Shown one piece after another: positions 45,552-54,941 of a DNA stretch of 64,000 nt (position 1 is the first letter of the stretch; each line of letters opens with the position of its first letter). The notes beneath the pieces were generated by a model that had not been told where the DNA came from, ran no database searches, and saw only the letters and a list, made by a program, of their open reading frames with translations. Source of the stretch: Halovenus aranensis (GTDB taxonomy: Archaea; Halobacteriota; Halobacteria; Halobacteriales; Haloarculaceae); NCBI RefSeq assembly GCF_900100385.1, contig NZ_FNFC01000005.1, positions 62,001 through 126,000 on the forward strand, written 5' to 3'. Made by a program: the position numbers and the translations under genes.

Positions 45552-45878
45552 TCAGAACGGCGGGCTGTAGTCTTCGTATTCGCTCATCGTCTCCATCTCG
45601 TCGGTCTTCGAGGGCATCACCGCCGCGTCGGGTCGCGTCGACCGGACGACTTCGACGTCCTCAAGCTCGTCGACGCTCTCGGGGAGTCGGCTCTCGATTG
45701 CGTTCATCGTCATCGGCGCGATGCCACAGCCAGAGCAGGTGCCGCCGATGGCGACGGTTACGTGACCGCGCTCTGAGTCGACCTCTTTCACCTCGAAGGA
45801 GCCGCCGTGTTGCTGAATCTGCGGGACGTTGTTAGTCAGGTAATTCTGGGTCTGCTGTCTGAGGCTTTCGGAACTCAT
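45552..45878 (-). CDS. NifU C-terminal domain protein
   Basis: 108 residues. The Nfu-type motif TCSGCGIAPMTMNAIE contains the CxxC that holds a labile [4Fe-4S] cluster for transfer to target proteins. VTVAIGGTCSGC matches the family fold. The ATG at 45878 is used in place of a GTG one codon upstream. Its promoter region is shared with a DtxR-like regulator and holds repeated CCTAAAA elements, so iron or redox control is plausible. Confidence 0.88.
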   Translation of the reverse strand: MSSESLRQQTQNYLTNNVPQIQQHGGSFEVKEVDSERGHVTVAIGGTCSGCGIAPMTMNAIESRLPESVDELEDVEVVRSTRPDAAVMPSKTDEMETMSEYEDYSPPF

Positions 45879-45920
45879 CACAACGACTACTACGACAGCA
45901 AGTGTAATAAAAATAATGCT

Positions 45921-45940
45921 TTTTCGTACCGCCTAAAACC
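45921..45940. repeat. Direct repeat copy 1 (TTTTCG-N4-GCCTAAAACC)
   Basis: A 20-base element that recurs at 46004 with two differences. It lies just upstream of the TATA region of the NifU gene. The CCTAAA core is shared with the palindrome at 46085. Confidence 0.55.
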
Positions 45941-46003
45941 CCTGAAATTGTGGAAAAGCCGCGAAAAACAGATTTGTTCTAATATTATGCGGTATATCTG
46001 AGG

Positions 46004-46023
46004 TTTTCGCATCGCCTAAAACC
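46004..46023. repeat. Direct repeat copy 2 (TTTTCG-N4-GCCTAAAACC)
   Basis: Second copy, 83 bases from the first and identical at 18 of 20 positions. The flanks also form GGTTTT...AAAACC inverted arms. Confidence 0.55.
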
Positions 46024-46084
46024 GCGTTCGAGCCAGGTGTCCGGAATCGAATCGATGAAAGGAGCACCACAAGCTATTTTATCT

Positions 46085-46100
46085 TTTAGGTACACCTAAA
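46085..46100. promoter_or_regulatory. DtxR-type operator palindrome
   Basis: TTTAGGT-AC-ACCTAAA is a perfect inverted repeat, close to the TTAGG-type sites I recall for DtxR/MntR regulators. It lies between an AT-rich TTTTAT element (46077-46082) and the DtxR-like gene, a fitting place for autorepression. Confidence 0.6.
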
Positions 46101-46116
46101 TTATAGGAGTCACGTG

Positions 46117-46170
46117 ATGCACAGAGGAGGTCGCCATCGAGGTTATCCCGTCAGACGGAGGGAGCGATGA
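46117..46170 (+). CDS. Upstream ORF overlapping the DtxR-like start
   Basis: An ATG at 46117 opens 17 codons (MHRGGRHRGYPVRRRER) whose TGA overlaps the ATG of the regulator (ATGA). Seven of the 17 residues are Arg. It could couple translation of the regulator to a leader peptide, or it may be chance. Preceding GGAGG sequences offer ribosome sites for both frames. Confidence 0.35.
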   Translation: MHRGGRHRGYPVRRRER

Positions 46171-46577
46171 CTAGCAAGCTAGAGTATCTTCTCGCGGTTT
46201 ACATCGAGGAGAGTCGTGGGTCTCGGCCGGTTCCGTTCGACAAAATCGCCGACAAACTCGACCGGTCGCCGGCGACCGTCACCGAAACGTGTCAGCGTCT
46301 CGATGAGGAGGGGCTGGTCAGACACGAACCCTACCAGGGTGTCACACTCACGAGCGACGGGCGAGAGGTAGCCGAATCACACCACGACCGGTACGTCGTT
46401 CTCTCGTGGTTTTTCAGGAGTATTCTCGACCTAGAGGAGTACGAGCGGGAAGCAATGGAGATGGCCGGCGTAATCAGCCCCGAAGTCGCCGACCGACTCG
46501 CGGCGACGCTGCCGTACACAGACGAGTCACAGACGCCGACCAGTGCTGCGGGTGAGCCACAGAACGCCACCGAGTAA
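46167..46577 (+). CDS. DtxR-like winged-helix regulator with altered metal site
   Basis: 136 residues. The winged helix at 1-65 (YLLAVYIEESRG, then IADKLDRSPATVTETCQRL) is that of DtxR/MntR proteins. In the following dimer domain (SHHDRYVVLSWFFRSILDLE, then EREAMEMAGVIS) the usual metal ligands, including the Glu-His pair of LEH, seem replaced by Ala-Gly. The protein may therefore respond to something other than metal. GGAGG lies 6 bases before the ATG. An operator-like palindrome lies upstream. Confidence 0.75.
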   Translation: MTSKLEYLLAVYIEESRGSRPVPFDKIADKLDRSPATVTETCQRLDEEGLVRHEPYQGVTLTSDGREVAESHHDRYVVLSWFFRSILDLEEYEREAMEMAGVISPEVADRLAATLPYTDESQTPTSAAGEPQNATE

Positions 46578-46587
46578 CACCGGCGTC

Positions 46588-47109
46588 CTACTCGCCGCGC
46601 ATCCGGATACGGAGGACATACAGCACCTGTTTTTGGGTATCGACACGACAGCCGAGCCGGAAGGGTCCGATGAGCAGTTTGTCGTGTGGCGCGTCCGCGA
46701 GCGATTCGAGGTCTTCGGTTGGATTACGCCACTCGCCGCTGACGAGGTCGTTGAGCGTCGTCACGATGCGCTCCTGTGCGTAGTCGTCGCGTCGGTCGAG
46801 GTCGACCGCGGCCGTCTCGGTGAGCAGCCAGTCCCACGCGTTGTCACCAGACGGCTCGTCGACGCCGATGTCGGCGGTGACCTCTGCGCTGGTCGAAAGT
46901 CTCTCAGCCTGGATGTCGACCTCGCTGGTCAACATCGCACGCAGGTCGCCGCGGTCGAACTCCGGGTGCCTGACAGCGTCGGCGGCCGCCTGTTCGAAGA
47001 AGGCTTCGATGCTGCCGTATCCCAGGTCCTCGTACCGACCCTCAATCTCTGCCAGCAGTTCCGTGTCGAGTGCGACCGAGACCGTCTCCGAGTCAGCTGA
47101 ATCCGTCAT
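46588..47109 (-). CDS. Ribbon-helix-helix protein with RelE/ParE-like C-terminus
   Basis: 173 residues. Residues 8-45 resemble a CopG/Arc ribbon-helix-helix (ETVSVALDTELLAEIEGRYE, then GYGSIEAFFEQA). The last 60 residues (LLIGPFRLGCRVDTQKQVLYVLRIRM) resemble the strand pattern of RelE/ParE toxins. It may be a fused antitoxin-toxin or a single regulator. No separate partner gene is adjacent. The assignment is from pattern only. Confidence 0.55.
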   Translation of the reverse strand: MTDSADSETVSVALDTELLAEIEGRYEDLGYGSIEAFFEQAAADAVRHPEFDRGDLRAMLTSEVDIQAERLSTSAEVTADIGVDEPSGDNAWDWLLTETAAVDLDRRDDYAQERIVTTLNDLVSGEWRNPTEDLESLADAPHDKLLIGPFRLGCRVDTQKQVLYVLRIRMRGE

Positions 47110-47218
47110 ACTACTGTCGTCTCGTGGAAGGTCGATAAATATTACCCCGCGAATCCTCGTCACAGGTCAGATCTGCCACGCTCTATCGGCCGTCGACAGT
47201 CAACGCGTCGGGTCGCAG

Positions 47219-49615
47219 TCAGTCGTCGCTGTGTGCTGAGGCAGTCTGAGAGCGTTCGTCACCAACCTCGAAGTTTTCGAGTCGGGCCTGCAGACTTTCG
47301 GCCTGCTCGGCCAGTGACTGGACGTTTGCCGTCACCTCGGTCATCGAAGACGCCTGTTCCTCGGCGTTTGCCGACACAGTCTCTGATTCGGCGGCCGTCG
47401 ACTGACTGATGTCGGCGACCTCGTCGGCCATCGCGACGACTTCTTCGGAGCTTGCAGCCTGGTCGTCCATCGCCTCACTGATTTCCTGCACGCCGTCGTT
47501 CGTCGTTTCGATGTTCGAGGCGACGTTGGCAAACGCCTCGGCCGTCTCCGCGACGGCATCGCTGGTCTCGCGGACCTGCTGTTCGGCGGCCTGTATCTCG
47601 GCGACGGTGGCGCTGGTCTGTTCCTGGACTTCTGCGACGAGCTGTGCGACATCGTCGGCAGAAGCCTGCGTCTCGCCGGCGAGCTGTTTGACCTCGTCTG
47701 CGACGACGGCGAACCCTTCGCCGCTGCCGGAGCCGTCACCGGCGCGGGCGGCCTCGATGTTCGCGTTGAGTGCGAGCATGTTCGTCTGCTCGGCAATGTC
47801 GGCGATCAGGTCGACAATCTCGTCGATTTCGGTCATCAACTCGTCGAGCGCCTCGACGTTGTCGACCGTGTCGACCATCTTCTGCTGGACGTCGTCCATC
47901 TGTCCGATGGCCTCCTGTGCGGTGTGTTCGCCGCTCGTTGCCAGCTCCTCGGCCTCCTGTGAGGTGGTGGCGACATTCTGTGCCGTCGACGCGACCTCCT
48001 CGATGGTCGCCGAGAGGTTGTTCATCTCGCTCGAGATCTGTTCGAGTTGCTCGCGCTGGTCGTCGGTGCCACTCGCTATCTCCTGGACGCTCTCGCTGAT
48101 ATCTTCGCTGGCGCGTTTGGCCTCCTGAGCGCTCGCGCTCGCCTGTTCGCTTGCGGCCGCAACCTCGTGGGAGAAGCCCTGAATCTCCTGTATCGTCGAC
48201 TCGATGTCGGCTAACATCCCGTTGACGCCGGTGGCAATCTCGTACATCGCGTCGTTGTCGATGTCGGTGTCCAGCCGCGCGGTGAGGTCGCCATCGGCGG
48301 CCCGTTCGACGACGGCCCCGAACTCCGTGGCCTGCGTTTCGAGGGTGTCGACCAGCCGCTCTGCCTCCTCGCGGGACCGCTCTGCCTCCTCGCGTGCGTT
48401 CTCGACATCTGCGATGAACTGCTGGACATCGTCGTGCATATCGTCGAGCGAGTCACCGAGTCGGCCCGGAACCTCCTCGTCGAGCACATCGGCATCGAAG
48501 CGCTGTTCGGCGAGCGCATCAGCCTGGTCGGCGACGGTGCCGAGGTAGGCGGTGATGTCTCGGAATCCATCTCTGGCCTGCCCGAGTTCGTCGATACGAC
48601 CCTCGTCGGTGACGGTGTTGTCGATATCGCCGTTTGCCACGGCAGTCGCCTGATTGGACAGTTCCGTGAGCGAGCGAACCGGACCGCGACTAATCATCAC
48701 GCCCAACACGAGCAGCCCCAGAAGCGCAGCCGCGACAAGGGCAATCACGTTGTTCCGAACCTGCCGCTGGGTGCTCAGCGCCGTCGACTTCGGCGCCCGC
48801 TTGATTGTGACCCAGTTCGATGCGCCGCCGACCGGTGCGAAGGCAACGAGGTCGTTGTCGGTAGTCAGTGTCCCACCCTCGTTTTCCTCGATTGCGGAGA
48901 GAATCGGCGTCGCTCCGTCCCGGTCGTACTGCGTCAACAGCGTGGTCTCGTCCCTGTCGAACAGCACACTTCCGGTCGTACTGCCGATGACAGTAGTTGT
49001 GGTGCCGTCGATAGAGCTTCTGAACTGTTCGGCGCGCTCGGCGGTTTCGAGCACCATCACCACTGCGTGGTCACTCTCTGGCACCGGCGAGAGCATCGCT
49101 ATCGACGTGTTTCCCGACGACGAGGTGTACACCCAAGACTGGATAACCGTCTGTGAGTCATCGAGCGCAAGCTCACTGAACGGCTGTTCCTGAGGCCATA
49201 CAATATCGGTATCGGTAATCTGGTCTCCCTCTCGCTGAGTCTGTGTGCTTGCGGTGATTTGTCCCGTCTCGTAGTTGAGATAGTGGAGTGCAACTACCTC
49301 CGGTGGCTGTTCCTCGAGTTTTTCGTTCAACGTCGCACGAACGCCGCCTGAATCCCCTGCAGCCAGCCCTCTGTGTTCGGACAGTGATTTGGCAGTTTGG
49401 CGTTGCGTGTCGATCCACTGACGGATACTGTCACTCTCGAGTTGGGTGTTCCCCAGTAACGTCTGCTCCTGTTGGTCTGTCACCTCTGCGGAAACCTGCG
49501 TCTGGGCATAGAGGCCAATACCGGCGACGACCACCAAAATGAGCAATGCAAACAGTGCAAACTTGCGAGTGTAGCTTTTCCGTATCGAGTCGGGAAAGTA
49601 TTTTTCTAGTGACAT
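47219..49615 (-). CDS. Methyl-accepting chemotaxis transducer with extracellular sensor
   Basis: 798 residues. TM1 at about 19-38, an extracellular domain of about 40-280 that looks Cache-like ([26 protein letters not shown]), TM2 near 290-310 and HAMP ([24 protein letters not shown]). The cytoplasmic signalling tip is [19 protein letters not shown]. It should signal through CheW/CheA to the archaellum. The ATG at 49615 precedes TM1; the longer upstream frame adds no conserved-looking sequence. Confidence 0.92.
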   Translation of the reverse strand: MSLEKYFPDSIRKSYTRKFALFALLILVVVAGIGLYAQTQVSAEVTDQQEQTLLGNTQLESDSIRQWIDTQRQTAKSLSEHRGLAAGDSGGVRATLNEKLEEQPPEVVALHYLNYETGQITASTQTQREGDQITDTDIVWPQEQPFSELALDDSQTVIQSWVYTSSSGNTSIAMLSPVPESDHAVVMVLETAERAEQFRSSIDGTTTTVIGSTTGSVLFDRDETTLLTQYDRDGATPILSAIEENEGGTLTTDNDLVAFAPVGGASNWVTIKRAPKSTALSTQRQVRNNVIALVAAALLGLLVLGVMISRGPVRSLTELSNQATAVANGDIDNTVTDEGRIDELGQARDGFRDITAYLGTVADQADALAEQRFDADVLDEEVPGRLGDSLDDMHDDVQQFIADVENAREEAERSREEAERLVDTLETQATEFGAVVERAADGDLTARLDTDIDNDAMYEIATGVNGMLADIESTIQEIQGFSHEVAAASEQASASAQEAKRASEDISESVQEIASGTDDQREQLEQISSEMNNLSATIEEVASTAQNVATTSQEAEELATSGEHTAQEAIGQMDDVQQKMVDTVDNVEALDELMTEIDEIVDLIADIAEQTNMLALNANIEAARAGDGSGSGEGFAVVADEVKQLAGETQASADDVAQLVAEVQEQTSATVAEIQAAEQQVRETSDAVAETAEAFANVASNIETTNDGVQEISEAMDDQAASSEEVVAMADEVADISQSTAAESETVSANAEEQASSMTEVTANVQSLAEQAESLQARLENFEVGDERSQTASAHSDD

Positions 49616-49918
49616 TAGTTGCCCCGTTTTGGACCAGCCGAGCCGACACCGCAAACCGGGTCCGGTGGTCCCGTCTGGATGGATAGGTATTCCCGAAATT
49701 AAACCTATCTGCCGCAGTATCAGATTTGACAACTGATGTGGCGTTTCCTACAGTTTATTTTATTATTCGACAGTCGTATATCCATATCATGAAACAGTAT
49801 CACCCGGTGGTATCAGCCGACACGTGCGTGTCTTCATTACGCTCTGTGAAGTAATCATAGTACAGACACATCGAGGACGAGTCAGGGTATCCGCGTCACG
49901 CGGAGCGTGAGTATACGG
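49616..49918. other. Intergenic region between the chemoreceptor and ribB
   Basis: I see no gene. The 49740-49860 part is AT-rich. A hairpin TCCGCG-TCA-CGCGGA at 49890-49904 lies just downstream of the ribB stop and may help end that transcript. Confidence 0.5.
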
Positions 49919-50593
49919 TCACACGAACCGCTCGATAAGCTGTCGGCCCTCGACGAAGGGGATGCCGTGAGCCTCGGCGTAGGTCGCCGCGTCGGCGGGC
50001 GCGAGCGCCTCCCCGGTGTCGTCGTCGAGCATCTCACAGACGACGACCGCAGGCGAGCGTTCGGCGGCCTGGGCCAGCGCCAGCCCCAGTTCGGTGTGAC
50101 CGCGCCTGTCGGCGAGGCGGTTCGGCGCACCCCGGAGGACGTTGACGTGACCAGGTGACCGGAACGTCGACTCGAAGTCGGTTTCCTCGGGTGCGGTCGC
50201 GGCGGCCGCAAGTTCCCGGATAGTCAGCGCACGGTCGTTGTCGGTGATGCCAGTGTCGGTGTCGCGGTGGTTCACCGGCAGCGAGAACGACGACCGCTCG
50301 TCGTAACTCAGGTCGTGGTCATCCGCAACGGGATGGTCGAGCACGTCCTGGAGGAAGGGGAGTCCGAATCTCTCTGCAACGTCGTGTCCGAGGGCTACAC
50401 AGATGAGTCCGCCGGCGTCGTTGCGGAGGCGGGACACCGCAGACGGAGTTACGGCCGCAGCCGGGTAAATGAGGTCGGTCTCGCCCTCGCGGTCGGCGGC
50501 GTCGTGGACACAGACCGGGTCACCCCGCCGGAACGCGTCGATAGCACTTGTAACCGCACTCTGCTCGCTGCCTGCGTTACTGCTCTGTGACAC
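49919..50593 (-). CDS. ribB: 3,4-dihydroxy-2-butanone 4-phosphate synthase
   Basis: 224 residues. Makes the four-carbon precursor of riboflavin from ribulose 5-phosphate. The metal and substrate motifs are [29 protein letters not shown] and [15 protein letters not shown]. Its start overlaps the end of the riboflavin kinase gene by 17 bases, so the two genes form an operon. Confidence 0.94.
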   Translation of the reverse strand: MSQSSNAGSEQSAVTSAIDAFRRGDPVCVHDAADREGETDLIYPAAAVTPSAVSRLRNDAGGLICVALGHDVAERFGLPFLQDVLDHPVADDHDLSYDERSSFSLPVNHRDTDTGITDNDRALTIRELAAAATAPEETDFESTFRSPGHVNVLRGAPNRLADRRGHTELGLALAQAAERSPAVVVCEMLDDDTGEALAPADAATYAEAHGIPFVEGRQLIERFV

Positions 50594-51275
50594 GGATAGT
50601 CACCTCCGTTCCGTCCTCGACTGGGAGTACGTCGCGAAGTTTTTCCGGTGCGATGAGCTCGAGATGGTCGTCGCCGTGATGGGTGCGTTCGGGTGTGATG
50701 ACGTGTGTCTCGGCGTAGGGGTCGTTCTCGACTGTCAGGGTCGCCGGGAAACAGTAGGCCGGGCCGTAGGTCCGGTCTTCGCTCTCCCAGCCGTCGATAA
50801 CGACGGGGTCGAGCGTATCCAGCCGGGTCCGGGCACGGATACTCTCCTCCGTGAGGTCGACGTTCAACGTCCCGGGGAACGGCTCGTAGCCCAGTTTCTC
50901 GCGGAACTGGCGCATATATCCAGAGAGCGTGATGTAGTGGCGACCTTCGCCCATGCCACTGGTCACTGTCCCCGAGAGCGACAGTTCCTCGTCGGCCTCG
51001 AAGATACGACGGTAGGTCTCGTATTCGGTGCGGAGGCGACGCCGTCCATCGTCGCTAATCGTAATCCACTGTCCGTCGCTGACGACATCTCTGACGATAA
51101 ATCCCTCCTCTTCGAGTCGCTGGAGGCGGCGCGAGGCGGTCTGTGTCGAGGCGTCCAGCCGCTCAGCGAGCGTCGCACACGAGAGTTTCCGTTCGCCATC
51201 GAGCGCGCCGACCAGCGCGAGGTGTTTCAGCGTCAGTACCTCGGCACTGTCGAGCGCCCGCCGTGTCTCTGCCAT
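50577..51275 (-). CDS. ribK: CTP-dependent riboflavin kinase with HTH domain
   Basis: 232 residues. The N-terminal winged helix ([20 protein letters not shown]) is fused to the archaeal kinase domain that phosphorylates riboflavin with CTP. Kinase signatures are [14 protein letters not shown] and [11 protein letters not shown]. The HTH suggests a bifunctional RbkR-type protein that also regulates riboflavin genes. The cotranscribed ribB gene fits this role. Confidence 0.94.
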   Translation of the reverse strand: MAETRRALDSAEVLTLKHLALVGALDGERKLSCATLAERLDASTQTASRRLQRLEEEGFIVRDVVSDGQWITISDDGRRRLRTEYETYRRIFEADEELSLSGTVTSGMGEGRHYITLSGYMRQFREKLGYEPFPGTLNVDLTEESIRARTRLDTLDPVVIDGWESEDRTYGPAYCFPATLTVENDPYAETHVITPERTHHGDDHLELIAPEKLRDVLPVEDGTEVTIRVTEQ

Positions 51276-51404
51276 AGCTATTACTCAGGCGTTCTCGTGT
51301 ATAAGCATAACGAACGCGTTATGCATCTCAAAAGTGTTAACGCAGCGACGGTCGTGTGAATTCGAACGTTAGTACCGTGGTATCATAACGGCGTCGCTCT
51401 TCGT

Positions 51405-52127
51405 TCAGTTCTGGCGTTCGGGACCGTCGCCGGTCTCGGATGATGCCCCGTCAGTCGCGCCGTGGCTGGAGGCGGGCGCGCCATCGCCGAGTTCGTCGAC
51501 ACTGACCTGACCAGGCTGGGTGCCTCCCTCGCCGAACATATCGGAGACAGCCGTCTCGGTCGAGTCGCCGAACCCTGCGCTCAGGAGCCGAGTCATCGCG
51601 TCTTCGACGGTGTCGTCGATTTCCTCGTAGTGGTTCGGTTCGACTTCGATGACGAAACCGGTGGTGATATTTGGCGCTGTCGGAAGAAAGAGAATCTCCC
51701 GACCGTCCGTAGACGTGTTACCCGTCTTGAATGCCGTCATTCGCATGCCGTCCCAGACCTCTACCTTGACAGGCGCTTGTAGCTCGCTCGTTCCGCTGAG
51801 TGCCGTCTCGACGGCCATCTTCGATGCGTTGTAGATGATTCGAAGCCCAGGCAGCGAGTTCATCAGGTCGTCGAGCGCGCGCTCGGCGACGGTACCGACC
51901 GCGGTTCGCATCAGATACCCGACAGAGAACACCAGCAAGACGAACAGGATGATAGTGAGCACCACCTGAAGCGGGTCCTGAGGCAGCCCGTAGGTCTCTG
52001 CAAGCTGTTCGACAGGGAGTGGAATCCGTGTCAGGTAGCCGTACAGCCACGCGAGAACGACGATAGTCACAACGATAGGGACGAGAATGATGAGTCCACT
52101 CGCAAAGTCGCGTTTCCACGAGGCCAT
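51405..52127 (-). CDS. DUF502-family membrane protein
   Basis: 240 residues with two N-terminal helices (FASGLIILVPIVVTIVVLAW and VVLTIILFVLLVFSVGYL). The family signature region follows: LMNSLPGLRIIYNASKMAVE, then REILFLPTAPNITTGFVIEV. The C-terminal 45 residues are a disordered polar tail. The role is unknown. The ATG at 52127 (MASWKRDF) fits the family start. Confidence 0.87.
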   Translation of the reverse strand: MASWKRDFASGLIILVPIVVTIVVLAWLYGYLTRIPLPVEQLAETYGLPQDPLQVVLTIILFVLLVFSVGYLMRTAVGTVAERALDDLMNSLPGLRIIYNASKMAVETALSGTSELQAPVKVEVWDGMRMTAFKTGNTSTDGREILFLPTAPNITTGFVIEVEPNHYEEIDDTVEDAMTRLLSAGFGDSTETAVSDMFGEGGTQPGQVSVDELGDGAPASSHGATDGASSETGDGPERQN

Positions 52128-52275
52128 TGCATAGGTTACATCACGGCCAAGTAATGAGTTCTTTTGTTTCCATATCGACACGGAGGGGCGACGGGAATAC
52201 CGCGGTCACACAGTCCGAGCGGTTTGGTCAGCCGGCGGCTCGAATATAAGAGGCACGCCGCCTTATCGACACGTA

Positions 52276-52650
52276 ATGGGAGAGCCGTCGTTTGCAATTC
52301 CGGTGCATCCGACCCGAACATACCCCTACAGCGGTGGTCTCAAATACGAGGGTGGGACACTGTTTCGCGTCTGTCCCGACGAGGACCACCCGACTGACGA
52401 ACTGGCGTCGCTCGTCGAGACCGTCCTAGAGGCGGGGCCGTACCGGTACGGCGATTTCGTCTCGCTGCCGATGCCGCTGTATCTCGTCCGCGACGACGAG
52501 ACGGGAGACGTGTTCCGCGTCTCGGTTCGGGACGGAGCGATTAGATTTCACGTCCTCCCGGAGACAGGCGCTCCCGGCCTGCAGGCGCTGTACGGCCGGC
52601 TCACCGAGCGCACAGAGTCAGACTGGTGTGTCGAGCGAGAGACCGAGTGA
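52276..52650 (+). CDS. Haloarchaeal protein of unknown function
   Basis: 124 residues, soluble and acidic, with a beta-rich pattern (GTLFRVCPDEDHP, YRYGDFVSLPMPLYLVRDDE, VFRVSVRDGAIRFHVLPE). I recognise no domain. A TATAA element at about 52243-52249 places a leaderless start at the ATG. It is convergent with the MFS transporter gene. Confidence 0.68.
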   Translation: MGEPSFAIPVHPTRTYPYSGGLKYEGGTLFRVCPDEDHPTDELASLVETVLEAGPYRYGDFVSLPMPLYLVRDDETGDVFRVSVRDGAIRFHVLPETGAPGLQALYGRLTERTESDWCVERETE

Positions 52651-52655
52651 CGCGC

Positions 52656-53912
52656 TCAGTCCTCGGCCGGTACCTGGTATGTCGTGTCCGCAGACGACTC
52701 GACTGGCGTCGTTATCACGAACAGCAGACCGGCGCTTGCGACGAACGTCACGCCGAGGGCCGCAACCGCGGTAATTGGTGTCGACACGTCAGCAACGACG
52801 CCGGCAAGTGGCTTCAGCGGCGCGCGAACGACCGCGTAGCTCATTGAGGCCGCGCTCAGGACGGTGGCTCGCTCGGTTTCGGCGGCTCTGTCGTTGAGAT
52901 ACTGGCCGACCAGCGGCTTCGCAAGTGCCTCGCCGCCTTTCATCACAAAAAACACCGGCAGCGCAGCCGCCGGCACCAGCGCCGGAAACACGAGCACTCC
53001 CGCGACAACAGTAGGGACAGACGCGAGCGCAACGTGTTCCCCAACCCAGTCGCCGACTGTGTCGGCGTGATAGCTGGCCGTGGCAGCGACGACTGCGAAG
53101 CCGGCATACACGAATCCGAGTGTTGCCTCCTCAGGCATCGCCGTCATCGAGGCGGGGCCGCCGACCGACAGCCCGGCGAATACGTCGACGACGATTGGCT
53201 GGATGTAGGAGTCGGCCGCGGCGACGACGCCAAAAAACAGCGCGACAAAGGAGACAAACGACCGGAGCGGTGGCCGGAGGAACTGCGTCCGGAGGATACG
53301 AAGAGACTGTCGCGGTCTCGTGGTCGACGCTGTTTTCCCGTCGAACTGCGAGTTTCGGGGCATCGACAACACGACGACGACACCGCAGGCGTTGAGTAGT
53401 GCCGATGCGACGAAGGGATAGACTGGATGTGCGACATAGAGGAAGCCACCGGCAATCATCGTCACCGCCGAGCCGAGTTGAGACACCGCTCCGCCACGCC
53501 CTTTGACGCGCGTGAATGCCTCCTCGTCGGCAGTCGTCCGAAGAGTCGCATACAGCCACGCGTCGTCGGTCCCGTGGTGAAGCGCCATCGACAGTGACCA
53601 GACGATGTACAGCGCCACGAACGCGCGGAACGTGTCCGCGACGACAAAGCCCGCAAGCGAGAGACTCATCGCCGCCATCCCTGTCGCGAGCGTGTTCCGT
53701 CGCCCGATGCGGTCGGCGATGTACCCTGTCGGCAACTCGAAGACAACGACGAGCACCGCCGAGACGGCACTCAGCGTCCCAATCTGTGTGTAGCTCAGGT
53801 CGTTCCAGAGCAAAAACAGCGTGAACACCGGCCAGATGAACCCGACCGAGTCGCTGAGGCGGTAGAGATAGTACTTGAGGATAGCCGAACTGTGAGTCGA
53901 CTCCGTGCGCAT
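52656..53912 (-). CDS. Major facilitator superfamily transporter
   Basis: 418 residues with about 12 hydrophobic helices. The loop 2-3 motif is ELPTGYIADRIGRRNTLATG, the MFS signature. SLSMALHHGTDDAWLYATLR resembles the MFS subgroup seen in drug or sugar-efflux proteins. The substrate is unknown. The start at 53912 (MRTEST) was chosen over one 12 codons upstream. Confidence 0.88.
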   Translation of the reverse strand: MRTESTHSSAILKYYLYRLSDSVGFIWPVFTLFLLWNDLSYTQIGTLSAVSAVLVVVFELPTGYIADRIGRRNTLATGMAAMSLSLAGFVVADTFRAFVALYIVWSLSMALHHGTDDAWLYATLRTTADEEAFTRVKGRGGAVSQLGSAVTMIAGGFLYVAHPVYPFVASALLNACGVVVVLSMPRNSQFDGKTASTTRPRQSLRILRTQFLRPPLRSFVSFVALFFGVVAAADSYIQPIVVDVFAGLSVGGPASMTAMPEEATLGFVYAGFAVVAATASYHADTVGDWVGEHVALASVPTVVAGVLVFPALVPAAALPVFFVMKGGEALAKPLVGQYLNDRAAETERATVLSAASMSYAVVRAPLKPLAGVVADVSTPITAVAALGVTFVASAGLLFVITTPVESSADTTYQVPAED

Positions 53913-54037
53913 GGTCGAGGTATCAATCAACAGTGTTGCCGCCACCAAATACGCTCGCTAATGCGCGTTTTAGCAACAGTCTCGACATACCGGCTGACAG
54001 ACAGAACAGTAATCAGCGCGGCACCCCTTCCCGGCAC

Positions 54038-54898
54038 ATGGACAGCGGGGACGCAGGGTTGTCGCCTGCGGCGGCGTTTGCCCTGCTCGGACACGAGCAT
54101 CGCGTCGACATCCTGCACGCGTTGCTTGGCGCAACCCAGGACGATGTGGCGACACCAGTCTCGTTTGCACGGCTATTCGACCGGACCAGTATCGGCGTTA
54201 GCTCGCAGTTTAGCTACCATCTCGACGAGCTGACTGGCCAGTTCGTCAGGGATACCGGCGACGGGTACGAACTTCGATATGCCGGGTGGAAAGTTGTGAC
54301 AGCGATTCTCGCTGGAACGTACAACGAGCGTGCCGGGTTCGGACCTACATCTATCGACGGGATCTGCCCGCGCTGTGACGCCGATGGTCTCGTGGCGACT
54401 TACGAGTCGGAGTGGCTCACTATCTCCTGTCGGGCCTGTGAGACTCGTCAGGTCAACTATCCGATTCCGCCCGGCGTGGTCCAATCCCGGTCGATTCCCG
54501 AGGTGCTCGATGCGTTCGACCGCTACGTCAGGTCACATATGACGCGCGCTCTGGGCGGTGTCTGTCCCGCCTGTCTCGGCGTCATGGAAATCGAGACCCC
54601 ACCGTCCGACAGCGACGGCTTGGTGGCAGGGGTTTGCAGACGCTGTGGGAACCAGCTATACCCACCGGTTGGGCTATTTCTGCGCGACCACGAGGCTGTC
54701 TCCTGGTTCCGCCACGAGTACGACAGCGACCGGCTTGGCGTGCCGTTCTGGGAACTCGACTGGTGTGTGACCGACGACACCGCGACTGTGACCGCGACCG
54801 ACCCCTGGCGCTGTCGACTCAACCTGACAGCAGGGGAGGCGACACTCGTGTTATCACTTGGCGAGGGGCTGACTGTCCGCTCGGCCACCGTCGAGTGA
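54038..54898 (+). CDS. Winged-helix regulator with zinc ribbons, paralogue of the gene at 17118
   Basis: 286 residues. The winged helix is at 8-75 (FALLGHEHRVDILHALLG, then SSQFSYHLDELTGQFV). CxxC pairs in ICPRCDADG with SCRACE and in VCPACLG with VCRRCGNQ follow in the same order as in the gene at 17118. The C-terminal half is an unrecognised domain ending in short beta strands. It is divergent from the MFS carrier, which it might control. Confidence 0.8.
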   Translation: MDSGDAGLSPAAAFALLGHEHRVDILHALLGATQDDVATPVSFARLFDRTSIGVSSQFSYHLDELTGQFVRDTGDGYELRYAGWKVVTAILAGTYNERAGFGPTSIDGICPRCDADGLVATYESEWLTISCRACETRQVNYPIPPGVVQSRSIPEVLDAFDRYVRSHMTRALGGVCPACLGVMEIETPPSDSDGLVAGVCRRCGNQLYPPVGLFLRDHEAVSWFRHEYDSDRLGVPFWELDWCVTDDTATVTATDPWRCRLNLTAGEATLVLSLGEGLTVRSATVE

Positions 54899-54941
54899 GC
54901 GATGGCAGGGGATTAAGTTCGTCTCGGCCGGAGAGGGGAGT

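Noticed and set aside
46543-47100. 185-codon plus-strand frame opposite the RHH/RelE-like gene
   Set aside because: Shadow frame; the minus-strand product has the acidic composition and a recognisable N-terminal domain.
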